A stretch of DNA of 64,000 bases from Metallyticus violacea (lineage: Eukaryota > Arthropoda > Insecta > Mantodea > Metallyticidae). Both the position numbers and the translations under genes were made by a program. This document shows, piece after piece, positions 1-11,330 of the stretch. Every line of letters starts with the position of its first letter. The first letter of the stretch is position 1. The notes under the pieces were generated by a model that worked only from the letters and a program-made list of their open reading frames with translations, did no database searches and had not been told where the DNA came from. The stretch is taken from NCBI GenBank assembly GCA_030762175.1, contig CM060843.1:111939369-112003368 (forward strand), written 5' to 3'.

Positions 1-2167
1 CCATTCATCCAATTCATTCCTTCATCCATTGTAGATTTATATCTGATCATTATCGGCAGTTGTGTCTGTTGATATTCCATTCAGGCAGAATATGGTTTCG
101 TCTTAGATTTCAGAGTATCTAAGAAAAACTGAATTATTGTTAACGGGTTCCTCATTTAAAAAAATAACTCTTGTAGGGTTCGTCCCCTGAACGTTTCTAT
201 AAGAATGTTGCTTGGCACTTTTAAGGATTTACATCACGGAAATTTGGCTTATATTTCATTTTAACGATTTTTTTTTTTTTTTTTTTTTTAAAGGAGAACG
301 TTCAATGAATTATTCATCAGTTGCAATTTTCAAGCGACCTGATGTTGTTCAGTCCTTTACACTTCAAGCTTGAGTTAATTTCATTAAGATTGTTTTCACT
401 ATTTTGGAATTGGATTGCAATCCGGAAGCATATAAATTCGTCACTTCTCCATGAGATCGTTGCCTGTCTCCAAAGTCAATCATAATTAAAATTAGCAGTC
501 TTTTCCTTTGGCGAAACAACAGATAAACTTATTCAACACATTATATGTCAGATTTAATCCCTTAAATATGCGGTTTATGTATCAAAAGCATGATTCCATG
601 TATATAGACGTGTTACTACTCACAAAACCAGTAAACAAAGAAGCGTTTTATTATTCGCTGCACTTATTTGTACAATCATTTGTACAAAAGAGTCTAGTGT
701 TGCTACTTTTAGAACATTTCTTATTGGGATTTTTCCGAAAAAATAAAAACATATCGAATGAAAATAAGAGAGTCGAAGTTATATCCGGTTAAACTGGAAT
801 TAAAAGAAATCAGTTGTAATTTTTGAGTTCTCGTATACGGATATACTCACATGCCGAGTTTCATGTTACTGAACAACGTGCTTCAAAAGTTATTTAAGTG
901 ATGGGAACTTTTAACTAAGGCTGTGTATATATAATATACAGTGGAAGCGAAGTAGGCGTCTATCATGAGGTTTCAGAGCAGTCTCTGGCCGATAATTTAA
1001 AGCTGGTATACCGAATTGTGCCCGTAGGGCCGCTGAAGCGTTGTTTCACAAGGCATTACGCAATAATATACACATTCCATCACTAATTAATCGCAGTAGC
1101 GTCACCGCAGAAGTTCCGGAAATTCTCCCGAGAACGTCGCTTCTTTATCGCTTTTCCCGTCCGTTCCCTCTCTATCGCCATTGGTTCTCTCAAGTTCCAA
1201 TCTCTTTAAATATCCTTTGAACTTAGAGTGTCCTTTTATATTCTATTACCTTCACACACTTCCCCAAACGAGTGATTTCCACGTGATTTAGATTTCATCC
1301 TATCACAAATGTATAAGTTATTTGTTCATTGATTGTTTAACCCAAGCGTACGATTACAGTATGCGCATCCAATGATTTCATCAATTTCATTATACCGTCA
1401 TGTTGGTACGATTTTACTGACACTCGAGAAGCTTCCGCCAATGATATTTCCTTGTTCAGTTGCTAGCTATTGTGACGTGAACATGGTGACATAAGTTGAG
1501 ACTTAATTTGATTGATTACTGTGTGCATTGTCTAAACGCTTAAGAGGTTTGGCGCGAGCACTTTTTTTCCTTCCTACTGAGCTCGCACATTGGCGGGTTG
1601 CAGGCAATAAGTTTCTTTTTGCCAAATATTAGGATAATGTTATAATATGCTGTCAGAGTATAAAGGTTTGCTACTAACGATTTTCTCAGTGCTAGACTTG
1701 CTTGTTACGTTGTAAAATGTCTCCTGCTAATAAGGGAAAGCAATTTGCAAGCCATCAAGGTAATTTTTTGTCTTTTTACTGTGGATAAGTTTCCCAGAAT
1801 ATGCCCCTTATATAAAGAAAACTTGAAACATTTTAAGGAGCTTTAAAAGTTTATTGCCAACAATATTATTCTTTGTTTAACACTGTAATTTGCCTCGTAC
1901 AATATTTTATTTTTAATGTGCAATACACAAACTCAATTTGTTCAAATATCGCAATAAATGACATTTGCAATCAAGTTGGTTAGTAATTGTTCAATAATTC
2001 TTTTTAATGTTGTTAGATCTTTACTTTCTTTTAACGGACACACAACAATTTGATTTCAAGGATCCCCTAGGCAGTAATTGTTTCCACAACCATAAATAGT
2101 TCTTTTTTTTAGCTGTTGCTGCAAGTTGGTAAACATGCAGTTCTCTTTAAGGTTGCTACAAAATTTA
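1..2167. other. AT-rich stretch without recognisable gene
   Basis: No exon, transposase or RNA gene is recognisable on either strand; the small open frames here resemble nothing known to me. A 22-bp T run lies at 268-289. A locally more GC-balanced patch at about 1085-1210 contains no convincing coding sequence. Confidence 0.6.
268..289. repeat. poly-T run
   Basis: An uninterrupted run of about 22 T is followed by aaagg. It could be the reverse-complement tail of an old retroposed copy, but no SINE body is recognisable beside it. Confidence 0.9.
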
Positions 2168-2430
2168 AGTGTAATAACCATATTTGCCTCATAGATAAAC
2201 CCAAGATTGCGGTTTCAATCCCGGCCAGAATCGATGAATTTTTTCCCAAAAATCTTAAGCAAGGCTTCCTTAAGCCGTGGGTCCCGTGTCGTAGATTACG
2301 GCACGTAAATTTACCTCAAACCTGAAACAACAGGACTGTGAACAAAATTAATTGGCCGTTTCATGCCTTGAATTGAATGGGGGACAGTGCTGACTTGAGA
2401 TTTTAAAGAGCGTCCGTAAATAAACAAAAT
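2168..2430 (+). mobile_element. SINE family A, copy 1 (degraded)
   Basis: The copy begins in the tRNA-like head (aataaccatatttgcctc, then aaacccaagattgcgg and a B-box-like ggtttcaatccc). It continues through the family body: taagccgtgggtcccgtgtc, then the acggcacg motif, then ggccgtttcatgcc and gaattgaatggg. It ends with aaagagcgtccgtaaataaac. The first bases of the head are missing or diverged. No clear target duplication is visible, so it is probably an old copy. A short open frame through it is incidental. Confidence 0.8.
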
Positions 2431-2959
2431 ATTTTTTTAAAAAAATGTGGTACGCTAGTAATACAATTCCTTGTATTACAAGAAATTTTCGATGCTCTGG
2501 AAACTTCACGAGTGTCGCTTCTGCCTGTTGCTTTACAAAAAATACAACATTTACAACGTAAGTTTTGACTTTGTTCTCTATTTGCATCTTGTCCTTTTGT
2601 ACATTTTTCATGCTAATGATTTGCTTTTTAGGTGGTTTCTTTTAACAAACACTTGTCTTCGTCTTGCTTATTTTTACAAAGGTTTGCTGTACACAATACA
2701 TGCAAGCATACGAGAAGTTTTGAGATACCTAGCTTGTCTCTCCTTTTTCCCGATGTCTGACTTAATGGCTTGTTAATTAACTCTTAAATACTGTCACCAA
2801 TTTTCCCTTTAAATAGCAGCTCAATTTTTCACATATAAGTAAAGTTATACCTTATCATCAAACTATTGGCTAACACAATTGCATTTATTACGAAGGTGGT
2901 CCGCTGGTTAGCAATGAACCGTTACACTTTTCATCATACAGAGTTGCAAGTGCTCGATA
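2431..2959. other. Spacer without recognisable gene
   Basis: AT-rich spacer between SINE A copy 1 and the first mariner. Short open frames on both strands match nothing I recognise. Confidence 0.55.
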
Positions 2960-2961
2960 TA

Positions 2962-4217
2962 CGAGGGTAGATGCATAAGTTTCCGGCCTAACCATTTTCT
3001 AGGTATGATAAAGGAAAAACTATATTTCACTTTTTAATATAATTACCCTTTATTGCAATACACTTCTCACATCTTTGAATTAACATTTTAATCTCCCCCC
3101 AAAATAGTCACAAGTTTTGTATGCAAAATGGGCATAAACAGCACCCATCACTTCTTCGTCACACTTAAATTTCCTTCCTCGAAGGTGCTTTTTGAGTTTT
3201 GAAAAGAGGAACTAGTCACTGGCAGCTAGATCTGGGATGTAGGATGGATGGTCGATCTTCTTGAGCCACATTTCTTCACAGCTTCCTTTGCAACAAGAGC
3301 TGTGTGCACAGACGCGTAGTCGTGAAGAGGGTGCACACCACCATTCAGCTTTCCTCGCCTTTTCTCTTTGATGGAAGCATGTAGTCTGTGCAGTAGGCCA
3401 ACATAGTACTCCCCATTTATTATTCCTTGAAGTCAATGAAGAGTATTCCTTCACAGTTCCAAAGGATTGTGACCAAGGTCTTCTTGGTTGACTAAGTGAC
3501 CTTGACCTTTAGAGGCGGTACCATGTTTACGTCACTTCATTGATTGTCTTTTGAACAAGAAATCATAGTAGAGGAACATAAATTTCATCTCCTGTAACAA
3601 TGGTTTGCAGAACTTCTTTCTCGTTGCCACGGCAGAGCTCCAAAAATGCCTGACAACAGATGACTCGTTGCTGCTTTTGGACTGAGGAAAGAAGTCTGGC
3701 AGTCCATATTGCACTAACCTTATTCATGTTTAAATGTTCGTGAATAATTCAAAGGACCGTTGTTTTAGAATGAACCAACCTTGCTGCTATTTCTGTAACT
3801 TTGAGCCGCCAGTCTTCCATAATTTCTCCTTCCACAAGAGCTATGTTTTCAGGAGTGAGCACCTCCTAGGGCCGACCTGCAAGGTCTTCGTCTTCAATGC
3901 TTTCTCGACCCATTTGAAAAAGTTTGGCCCATTCTTTTACGGTAGAATATGGGGGGGTGTTTCCCCTTATATAGCATACATTCGCTGTTTAATTTTATTT
4001 AGAGCAAGTCCTTTTGTGAAAACTTAATAACAGCTCGATACTTCATTTTGAACATATCACAATCTTCTACACATAGCGCTCTTTATGCAACTATATCTGA
4101 ACAACTGAACATAGCCTGAGCGGAAGTTACAACTGCAATTATTTACTTAACAGATAAGGGTTTTGTGAAGGCGATAATCCTTATTGGTGGGGCCGGAAAT
4201 TTATGGACCTACCCTCG
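2962..4217 (-). mobile_element. D34D mariner, copy M1, full length but dead
   Basis: This is a 1256-bp mariner with both terminal inverted repeats. The left end reads cgagggtagatgcataag and the right end is the complement of cgagggtaggtccataaa. TA duplications flank it at 2960-2961 and 4218-4219. The transposase gene runs on the minus strand. I can see the first catalytic aspartate in VTGDE (near 3585), the second in HDYASVHTAL (near 3320-3335) and the third in DLAASD (near 3215-3230), directly followed by a stop. Frameshifts and stops break the frame into pieces at 3532-3714 and 3212-3454, so it cannot encode an active enzyme. Known members of this family make a roughly 340-residue cut-and-paste transposase. 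Confidence 0.92.
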
Positions 4218-7200
4218 TAAGCAATATGAAGTCAAATGGCTAGAGGTGCCAAAGGTTAGTCCTGCAGAATGGTGAAGCCGAATTTGTCTATTTCTAACAG
4301 AACGCACGTGCACTAAAGTCAAAACCGTGGAAGGAGGATCGTGAAGGAGGTGGGACCTTCTGGCAGCTCTAATACTATTTAGAATACAAACTAGAGGATG
4401 CTTTGCGATGGACAGTTTTCCATATGTATTGTTTTTTTTTTCTTTTTCTTGTTTCTTTCTTTTCCAAAGGCTACTTAATATATGATGGGCTTACCTTTAA
4501 TGAAAATTGGGTTCCATAAATGTATCTGTGAAAATTGGAAAGCATTTGTATAAATGTATAATATAATTGCAGATTATGCATAAACGTACTCTTAGTTCTT
4601 TGTTGCCAATGAATTATGAACACAATGTACTAAGTATTACTTGAGCATGTGTTTTGCAGTAGTTTATAATAAACTGTGTTTGCTTTTCATACAAGTGGGC
4701 ACGAACAAGTTTCTGTTAACCTACTGACCTACATTGATCAATGTTACCATGTAGTCGATACAAGAGGGATGCTCTGCAGCAATAGCAATTTATATGAGTG
4801 ATTGTTATGTTCAGACAGAAGAGGACGAGAAAAAGAAGAGAACCCAGGAAATGAGAAGTATCACAAATTTTCTTGGGCTTCGTTTTTATTCCTTTGATAA
4901 AGAGCCCATTGCCTGGCCCTGTAAGGTTACTTACTTGCCGGCGGCTGGCCAAAAGAAGAGTAATTGTCCAACATTTCAACGGAAAATATGTTCCGTCAGG
5001 TGCTGAGGACACCAATACATTTTCTCCCATTCGGGGCCACCAACTTTACTATGTTAGGGGGGAACCCCTTCCGCCGAAGGCAGTGAATTGATTTTCTGGG
5101 TGAGAAAAGGGGACATAGAAAGAACGAGCACCTTTATTGAAAAGATGCAAGTCTGCGACTAATGCTAGTGCTAGGTCTCTTGTTTTTTTTTATATTTGTT
5201 TTGGTTTTTTAAATAGCAATAGAGGTAAAAGGCGGCTCTATTGTGTGTGTAGGTGCATAAGCATATTGCAGTTATTTTCTAAAGGAAGGAAAAATGTTCC
5301 AGAAAGATATACAAGGCATTTGTCTCCTTCCTGTCGAACTCCCCACGTCAATTTTTCAACCTCGGTGTTATTCTGTAGCACAGGAGTTGGCTTTTATAGC
5401 CTCTCAATGATGTACCCATCCTTCTTAACGTCTTGTTTCCATTTCATATAGTAATATAAAGGGAGTTTCTTTATAGTCTATTTATTCTACGCTACACACT
5501 TTCGTGCAAAAAATTATAACATGAGCTACATGCAACCTTGCCATAAAAGAACTTTTAATTCTGAAGTATGCTACATAGAATTTTAGTTCTAAAGGAAGTT
5601 TACTGAAAGTCAAAATCCAGGCGCGTCTCTATATACCAAGGGATATTTTAGACCTGGTCCCCAACTTATCATTGCCAAACTGAGTAGGACCATCCAATCG
5701 CTCGTCATAACAGTTAACAGTTTGCTGTTATGAGAGTACGGATTATTTCCGCCTTAAGGCTTAGTTTGCGGCTAACAGATCAGTATAGCTCTAACTTTAG
5801 CATTATTACAGGCTATTGGTGCATCAATGTTATTAATTACAGTGTGTTATTGTAGTGTATTGTAATGAAATTTTACTGCTACAAGAAATACCCTGGTAGA
5901 TAATAATTCTGGTAGAGCTAAGGCCATTAGGCCCTCTCTTCCCCTCTGCCAATCTAATAATAATTACATGAAGTTATAGACACAATATTACAATCACAAC
6001 ATTGATAGTAAAAAAAGTTGACAACACTTGCACACATGTAGACCAAAGTGAAACATGATGTGTATAAATAAATGTATGCTGATACATAATAATGATAAGG
6101 GAAAATGTTAACTTGATAGGTTAAAAAAATTAAGAAAATAAAAGAACAGCAATCTACAAACACCAGCAATGACAATTTATACGTTTATAGACCTACGTAA
6201 ATCATGAAAGTGGAAATAAAGACACAAGCAAAAAATAAAATTAAGCCCTGACAATATTATGAAGTAGATAGGAACATTTATGATAGTAATAACAATAATA
6301 GAATGAATAATTATACAGCAGGTAAAACAAACAAATACATGCATTGTAACAAATCGAATCTAATCTAGGGTAATCGCTTTTTTTATTTGTTTTACTGATT
6401 GACGCATTTACGATAAAAGAGTCTATAAAGATAATGGTTACCTAGAAGTGACAAAAAAAAAAAAAAAAAAAAAAAAACGAAGTTGCACAATGATACACGT
6501 TTAATGTTTTATTTATTATACTACCATATAAATGGGGCAGTAAGGTTTTTGTTTATTTTTCAAACAATACTTAATAATATAGAATAATAACCGTTGAATA
6601 GCTGACATGTTTTGCTTCCTTTATGAACATGATGTGTTTGGTATTCGACATCATGCCGAGTCAGTAAATTCGGAGTTATTAGCCGTCACCACTGCCACTA
6701 TTTCTACTTTCGCAACCGTCCTAGCTGTCGTCATTTCTAGATAAGCACTAATATTCGTGGCTTTGTGGGTCATAAACTTCCGCGGGAGTTTCTCTCGGAA
6801 TTCCTTCTAGCTATATTTTCCTAGCATCGTGCTCATCATCTCTCTAACTCATACTGAGCTTCATTCATCTCGACATGACTTGGAGAATGCTTCTTTAAGG
6901 GTGGTTACATCCCACTTGTCCATGCAGGAGATAACCTCTTTTGTTACCTGCAGTATATTCGTGCAGAATGACACACTTTTATGACAATGTGCATCAAACG
7001 TTGGCATACAAACGAGATAAACGGAAAACACAGATAAACGAATTATTATCGTTGTGTGAGTTCGGATAGTTTCAGTTGTATCATTCTCATGCATTTGGAG
7101 CAAATGGTACGGGCTGTTATGTATTTTGAATTTTAGTGAAAAAGTGTGCCGCGCATAAGCTATATAATGTATTGAAAAATTGCAAAGAGTATACTTTCTT

Positions 7201-7416
7201 ATACGTCCTGCTTTTATTTTGCAATTTGTGCTAAATGTTTAATTATTCCCATCCCCAATTCTGGCCTCGCACAATCCCCACATATTCTCTATTTTTCAGT
7301 TAAATCTCGTGCCTTGTTGCCGATTAACAGTGTGCTAATCACTGTTATTGTTGAAAATTAACAAAAACTAAATTTTAAAAAAAAAGTGTGAATCGAAAGA
7401 TCATAGGCCTTTCTTT
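4218..7416. other. AT-rich stretch without recognisable gene
   Basis: No transposon body or exon is recognised. A frame on the minus strand at 4716-5030 is the longest but matches nothing I know. Simple sequence includes a 25-bp A run at 6453-6477 and T-rich tracts near 4430. Confidence 0.55.
6453..6477. repeat. poly-A run
   Basis: About 25 consecutive A follow tgac. A retroposed body upstream would explain it, but none is recognisable, so it is recorded only as a homopolymer. Confidence 0.9.
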
Positions 7417-7730
7417 TTGATTTAATTTATTTATGGACGCTCTTTAACATCGCAGGTCATCAGCGTCCCATTCAATTCAGAGCGTGAAACGGCGGACAAA
7501 TTTTGCTCAGAGGCCTCTACTTTCAGGTTAGAGGTTTTTTATTGTGCCGTAAATGTACGACACGGGACCCACGGCTTTACTTCCCTTCCGAAGAAAGCCA
7601 TATTTAGTATTTTTGCGCCCGAAAAAAAATACATCAATCCTGACTGGGTTGAACCCCAGATCTTGGATTTAGAAGGTAGAAGAAGAAGGTAGAAGAAGTA
7701 TGGTTATCGTAACACTACCAGGACCAACAA
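7417..7730 (-). mobile_element. SINE family A, copy 2 (reverse orientation)
   Basis: Reading the minus strand, the tRNA-like head lies at about 7640-7730 (ggtcctggtagtgttacgataacc). The body follows with ccgtgggtcccgtgtcgtac, then the aatttgtccgccgtttcacg region, then the tail gcgtccataaataaat at 7417-7440. A local duplication of gaaggtagaaga in the head (near 7673-7700) lengthens this copy to about 314 bp. Nearly full length and moderately diverged. Confidence 0.88.
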
Positions 7731-7892
7731 CTAGCTACCCTTGCAATTGAAAATGGAAAATGGATATGTTAATTTAACCAAATAAGAGAATTGTTATTGG
7801 GGAAACAACTATTCACACAGAACAGTGAGGTGTTGTTTTCATTTTACTGTCATTTGAAACAAATAAACTTCTCCAGCGAAAGTCTTGCAGAA

Positions 7893-7940
7893 AATTTACG
7901 GCACGATAAAGAACTCCATACCTGAAAAGAAAGCTTCCTG
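7893..7940 (+). mobile_element. SINE family A, internal fragment
   Basis: About 48 bp match the central part of the family: aaatttacggcacgataaag, then aact, then a diverged cctgaaaagaa. No head or tail is present. It lies 160 bp beyond copy 2 in the opposite orientation, so it is a separate, heavily eroded insertion or a rearranged piece. Confidence 0.7.
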
Positions 7941-7945
7941 GAAAA

Positions 7946-8504
7946 ATTAATGAATTTTATGTCCACTAGTTATGCCTATGGCAATGAGTTGATAACCATT
8001 CCCTCTGTCATCTGTAGGCACTAAGCAACTAAATTCCAATGGTTCATATGTCTCGTCAAGACCCCATAACAGGCTTTATGTCTAATCCTTGGAAATTTGT
8101 GATTATTAAAAATTATGCTTCTGAATTTACTGTGTTTTATAATATACATATGTAATTGGTGATGAAACAGTGACTCGTTGATTAGGTTATAATAGCTTCA
8201 CAACAGAGCAAAGTGCAGTATTGTCGAATTTTACCCAAAGCTACAAATAAACTTTCAAAAGCGTTTGCCTCTTTAAACAAATTATTGAAGTATTTTAAAT
8301 GTTTTAATAGAACTTTGAAATTTATTATGTGGTTTTATCTACTCTTGTTCATGTAACAATTCATTATACCAAACAAACACACATACACACAAATATCATC
8401 TATTGGACTCTCAAGCACATCATTCATTCATTTAGCCTATCTGGCTCTCACTCACAATGCTTTAAGTTTTGGCAATAAATATCATCTACCATTTAAAACA
8501 CTGT
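7946..8504. other. Spacer without recognisable gene
   Basis: AT-rich sequence upstream of the Penelope-like remnant. It could include eroded upstream parts of that element, but I cannot recognise any reverse transcriptase motif here. Confidence 0.5.
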
Positions 8505-9412
8505 GGAGGGTACCAAAATGGTACATATACCAGTCTTTTTATGGCTCATTTAAAGGAGGAATTAAGTGAGAACCTCTTGGTTGAGGTATATCGATGATAT
8601 ATTTGTGCTTTGGAACCAAGGTCCAGAATCTCTCGATCAATTTCACACCAATCTTAGCTGCAAGTTTTCAGTTAAGTTTATTTCTTCTGTCTCTCCCAAT
8701 GCTGCTACATTCTTGGATATTGATATCCCTTTATGTAATTGTTGGTCCTGGTGGTATAACCACACTTGCTTCCTAAAATCAAGATCGCGTATTCGATCTT
8801 GCTAGGACCGATAGATTTTTTGGGGGCATAAAAATCCTAAGTATGGCTTCCTTCGGAAGGGAAATAAAACTGTGGGTCCCGTGTCGTACATTTATGGCAC
8901 GATAAAGGACCTCAAGCCTGAAAAAAGAGGCCTCTGAGCAAAAATTGTCAATCGTTTCACGCCCTGAATTGAGTGGGACACTGATGACCTGAGATATTGA
9001 AATAAACCAAATCAAAAATAATTTTTTATGCAATTAATATCGCTTTGCATTCGTCTGTGCCCAATTAACCACTTTATAAACCACGTTAAACAACACTTTA
9101 CAGCAGTATCTTAATTTTGACAGCTGTCATCCTCTACATATCAAAATATCTATTCCTTTTTCTCTTCCAATCCGCGACCACCGTCTCTGTAAAAACGTTT
9201 CATCCCTTGATATCTATGTTATAACCCTAACTCAAAAACTCCAAGACCAAAAAATGTTCCTTCCTTAATTTTAGAATCTCATATCATCCCAGGGCACAAA
9301 TAAGGCCAATGCAAGCCAAGTCAAAACTTCAAATAAAAATTTCGTTATCCTTGTTACTATTTACATACCGAGAATTGAGAATATCAAATTAATTTTGAAA
9401 GAACGTCACATA
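8505..9412 (+). pseudogene. Penelope-like reverse transcriptase remnant, split by a SINE
   Basis: On the plus strand a frame near 8517-8580 gives a segment like the G-x-x-MG/A-x-L part of reverse transcriptase (NGTYTSLFMAHLKEEL). After a frameshift, RYIDDIFVLW follows at 8584-8613, the catalytic YxDD box, then ATFLDIDIPLCN. The gene is then interrupted by SINE A (8743-9016). It resumes around 9112-9180 with YLNFDSCHPLHIK and SIPFSLPIR, and around 9340-9405 with LVTIYIPRIENIKLILKE. This order and these motifs match what I know of Penelope-like elements (an RT related to telomerase, usually with a GIY-YIG endonuclease behind it). No endonuclease is present, and the remnant stops at the Tc-like element starting at 9413. 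It is clearly dead. A non-LTR RT is less likely because of the CHPLH-type downstream block. Confidence 0.75.
8741..9024 (+). mobile_element. SINE family A, copy 3, inserted in the Penelope-like gene
   Basis: The head starts at about 8743 (ggtcctggtggtataaccac). The body carries ctaagtatggcttccttcgg and tgtgggtcccgtgtcgtac, and the tail is aataaaccaaatcaaaaata. An 11-bp target duplication flanks it: tttatgtaatt at 8730-8740 and tttatgcaatt at 9025-9035. Most of the region between the box tgagatatt and the tail is shortened (the aaagagcgtcc segment is lost). The duplication shows retroposition into an existing element. Confidence 0.9.
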
Positions 9413-10120
9413 AAGAATGTACCAAAAAATGTATGCACACTTCAAGCAAAGAAAAAACTGTGTTAACATAACAAAACTGAATTCACACAAACAGAAAATG
9501 ATGAGCACTAATCATCTTAGCCTTTTACAGTTACAACAGTTGCTCAAAATGCCCACCATCGGCATCGATATACTTCTGAGTACGTTGAACTACTGATTGA
9601 GAAAGTTTGCGAAAGTGTCTTCAGCGATTGCACACATGTTTCAATTTCTTTCCGAAGTGCTGCCAGTGTCGCTGGTCTGCCCGGATCTGTTTGTGAACAT
9701 CGCATACGGTACCACGAGTCTCAAATTTGTCTCGAATGCATGCAATTGTTACTCGCGTTGGCGTTTCTGTTCTGTACAGATGTCTCCATTAGCTTTGAAC
9801 TTCAACAACATTCTGGTTTTCCAATACTACTTCAAAATTACTTTCTGCTGTTCAAACGATAATCTTGGCTCCATTTTGTAGTAATAAACGCTATCATAAT
9901 GTAATGTTAGTCACACCTGTTTACAGAACATCATACGACAATCTTGGCTTCATTTGTTATTGTTGATTTACCTGTCACATAGCAATGCTGTCATAATGTA
10001 TGCGAGTCACATCTATTTACAGAACATCATACTACTCATTACTGTTGTTTTTCGGTCCAACTTTGAAATATATTAAATAGATATCTACTGTAAAAGTGCG
10101 TGTACATTTTGTGGCACTCT
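9413..10120 (-). mobile_element. Non-autonomous Tc-like element, 708 bp, with both ends
   Basis: The left end begins aagaatgtaccaaaaaatg and the right end is the complement of agagtgccacaaaatgtaca, so imperfect inverted repeats are present. TA lies at both flanks (9411-9412 and 10121-10122). On the minus strand a reading start lies at 9874, then WYWKT- and TRVTIA-like pieces of the N-terminal helix-turn-helix domain, then ETRGTVCDVHKQ. A jump follows to the C-terminal end, with ALRKEIET and DADGGHFEQLL-like sequence ending at a stop at 9531-9533. The whole catalytic middle is missing. A 97-bp-offset partial duplication occurs in the subterminal part (9895 and 9992 both begin cataatgta). Confidence 0.78.
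9531..9874 (-). pseudogene. Internally deleted Tc-like transposase gene
   Basis: This is the coding relic of the 708-bp element. It keeps the first part of the N-terminal DNA-binding domain and the last 30 or so residues, but lacks all three catalytic acidic residues. Frameshifts and a stop (in the ILK*YWKT segment) break even the retained parts. A second deleted copy of the same family lies at 44852-45561 and keeps part of the catalytic core, which shows what was lost here. Confidence 0.72.
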
Positions 10121-10122
10121 TA

Positions 10123-10604
10123 TTATTTATTATCGTATTCACCTTTAAGTGATATTTCCTCAGCCCACTTTATTAGTGCAGTAGCTTTTATTAAATTACA
10201 ATAAAATTCAAAACAACTCGCTGTATCGAAGTATATCTTCAACATCCTTAAATTAATTCATTAAAATAACAAATCAAGTTCGGGACCAAGGTATCTCTAA
10301 ATTATTCTCAGTAAATTCACTCCAAACTTCATGTCGATTACGTGGCGAATGATACGAATCTATATCACATTATTGCCGGTCTACCAGATGACTCATTGGA
10401 GCGTATGGATACACGTCCTTTCTGCCCATAGTCTGAAGGTCCACTCAGCGCCATAACGTTAAGCGTCAGCAATTACCCCACTGGCATGCGCAGTACTAGT
10501 CCCCCCCCCATCTCTTTCACGGGTAAATACCGTTAACCATAATACCAACGAAGATACTTTTTAATACTAATAATAACCTCCCCCTCTCACCCAAACGTAG
10601 TCTT
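10123..10604. other. Spacer without recognisable gene
   Basis: Nothing recognised. Contains a 9-C run at 10501-10509. The Penelope-like reading frame does not resume after the Tc-like element, as far as I can see. Confidence 0.5.
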
Positions 10605-10614
10605 GAAAACTATA

Positions 10615-10912
10615 GGTCGGTCCTGGTGGTGTAGTGGTAACCATACTTACCTTCTAAACCCAAGATCGCGGGTTCAAACCCGACCAGGATCGATGGATTT
10701 TTTCGGGCGTAAAAATCGAAAGTATGGCTTCCTTCGGAAGGGAAGTAAAGCCGCGGGTCCCTTGTCGTATATTTACGGCACGATAAAGAAGCTCAAGCCT
10801 AAAAACAGAGGCCTCTGAGCAAAATTTGTCGGCCGTTTCACGCCCTGAATTGAATAGGACGTTAATGACCTGAGATGTTAAAGAGCGTCCTTAAATAAAA
10901 TAAATCAAAAAA
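10615..10912 (+). mobile_element. SINE family A, copy 4, near-complete
   Basis: One of the best preserved copies. The tRNA-like head ggtcggtcctggtggtgtag is followed by a B box ggttcaaaccc at 10671-10681 that fits the pol III consensus. The complete body and tail follow. A 10-bp target duplication (gaaaactata) is exact at 10605-10614 and 10913-10922. The head probably carried the original pol III promoter; nothing here shows whether it is transcribed now. An open frame through the copy (10603-10818) is incidental. Confidence 0.93.
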
Positions 10913-11042
10913 GAAAACTATAAGTTTAGATTAGCCAGATAAAGCAAGAAACGAAACTTTGAATTGTCCTACGTGTGCAAATGAGAAATAGATGTCGATC
11001 AGAACATACGATGAAACTTCATCCTTGGCCATTCAAACATAG

Positions 11043-11330
11043 TTAAAACGGATGTTTCATATTCCTAAAGATGATAGGTAGAAGCAGAAGAATTATGTTC
11101 TGAATCTCAAGGCGTATGTCCTTTCTTAAATACTTCAGCTTATGTGATTTGTTCCTATAACATATAAATATATATCCTTTAAGATAGTCCCACAGGAAAA
11201 AGTTTGGTGAGTTCAAATGGGATGATGTTGGAGGCCATAGCCATTGTGGAACGACTCTGTGCGGAAACAATGAGTCAACCTCAGCTCTGCTCGCGGCAGA
11301 TATGTGGTCTCATTCATTTTTATAATTAAA
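11043..11330 (-). pseudogene. Tc-like transposase C-terminal remnant
   Basis: The minus strand encodes LWPPTSSHLNSPNFFLWDY and then LKGYIF. This matches the WPPRSPDLxPxDFFLWGYLK block that carries the last catalytic aspartate in Tc-like transposases. Here that aspartate reads as asparagine (PNFFLW), and the downstream RLEIQNI part resembles the family's C-terminal helix. The upstream portion is too eroded to follow past about 11330. No terminal repeats are recognisable. Inactive. Confidence 0.6.

Noticed and set aside
4716..5030. Minus-strand frame of 104 codons with a donor-like caagtaagt inside
   Set aside because: No recognisable domain and no acceptor or neighbouring exon could be supported; a chance match is likely.
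10603..10818. Open frame of 71 codons, repeated in similar form at 23647-23925
   Set aside because: Both lie entirely within SINE A copies and share the same translation because the SINE is shared; not a protein family.
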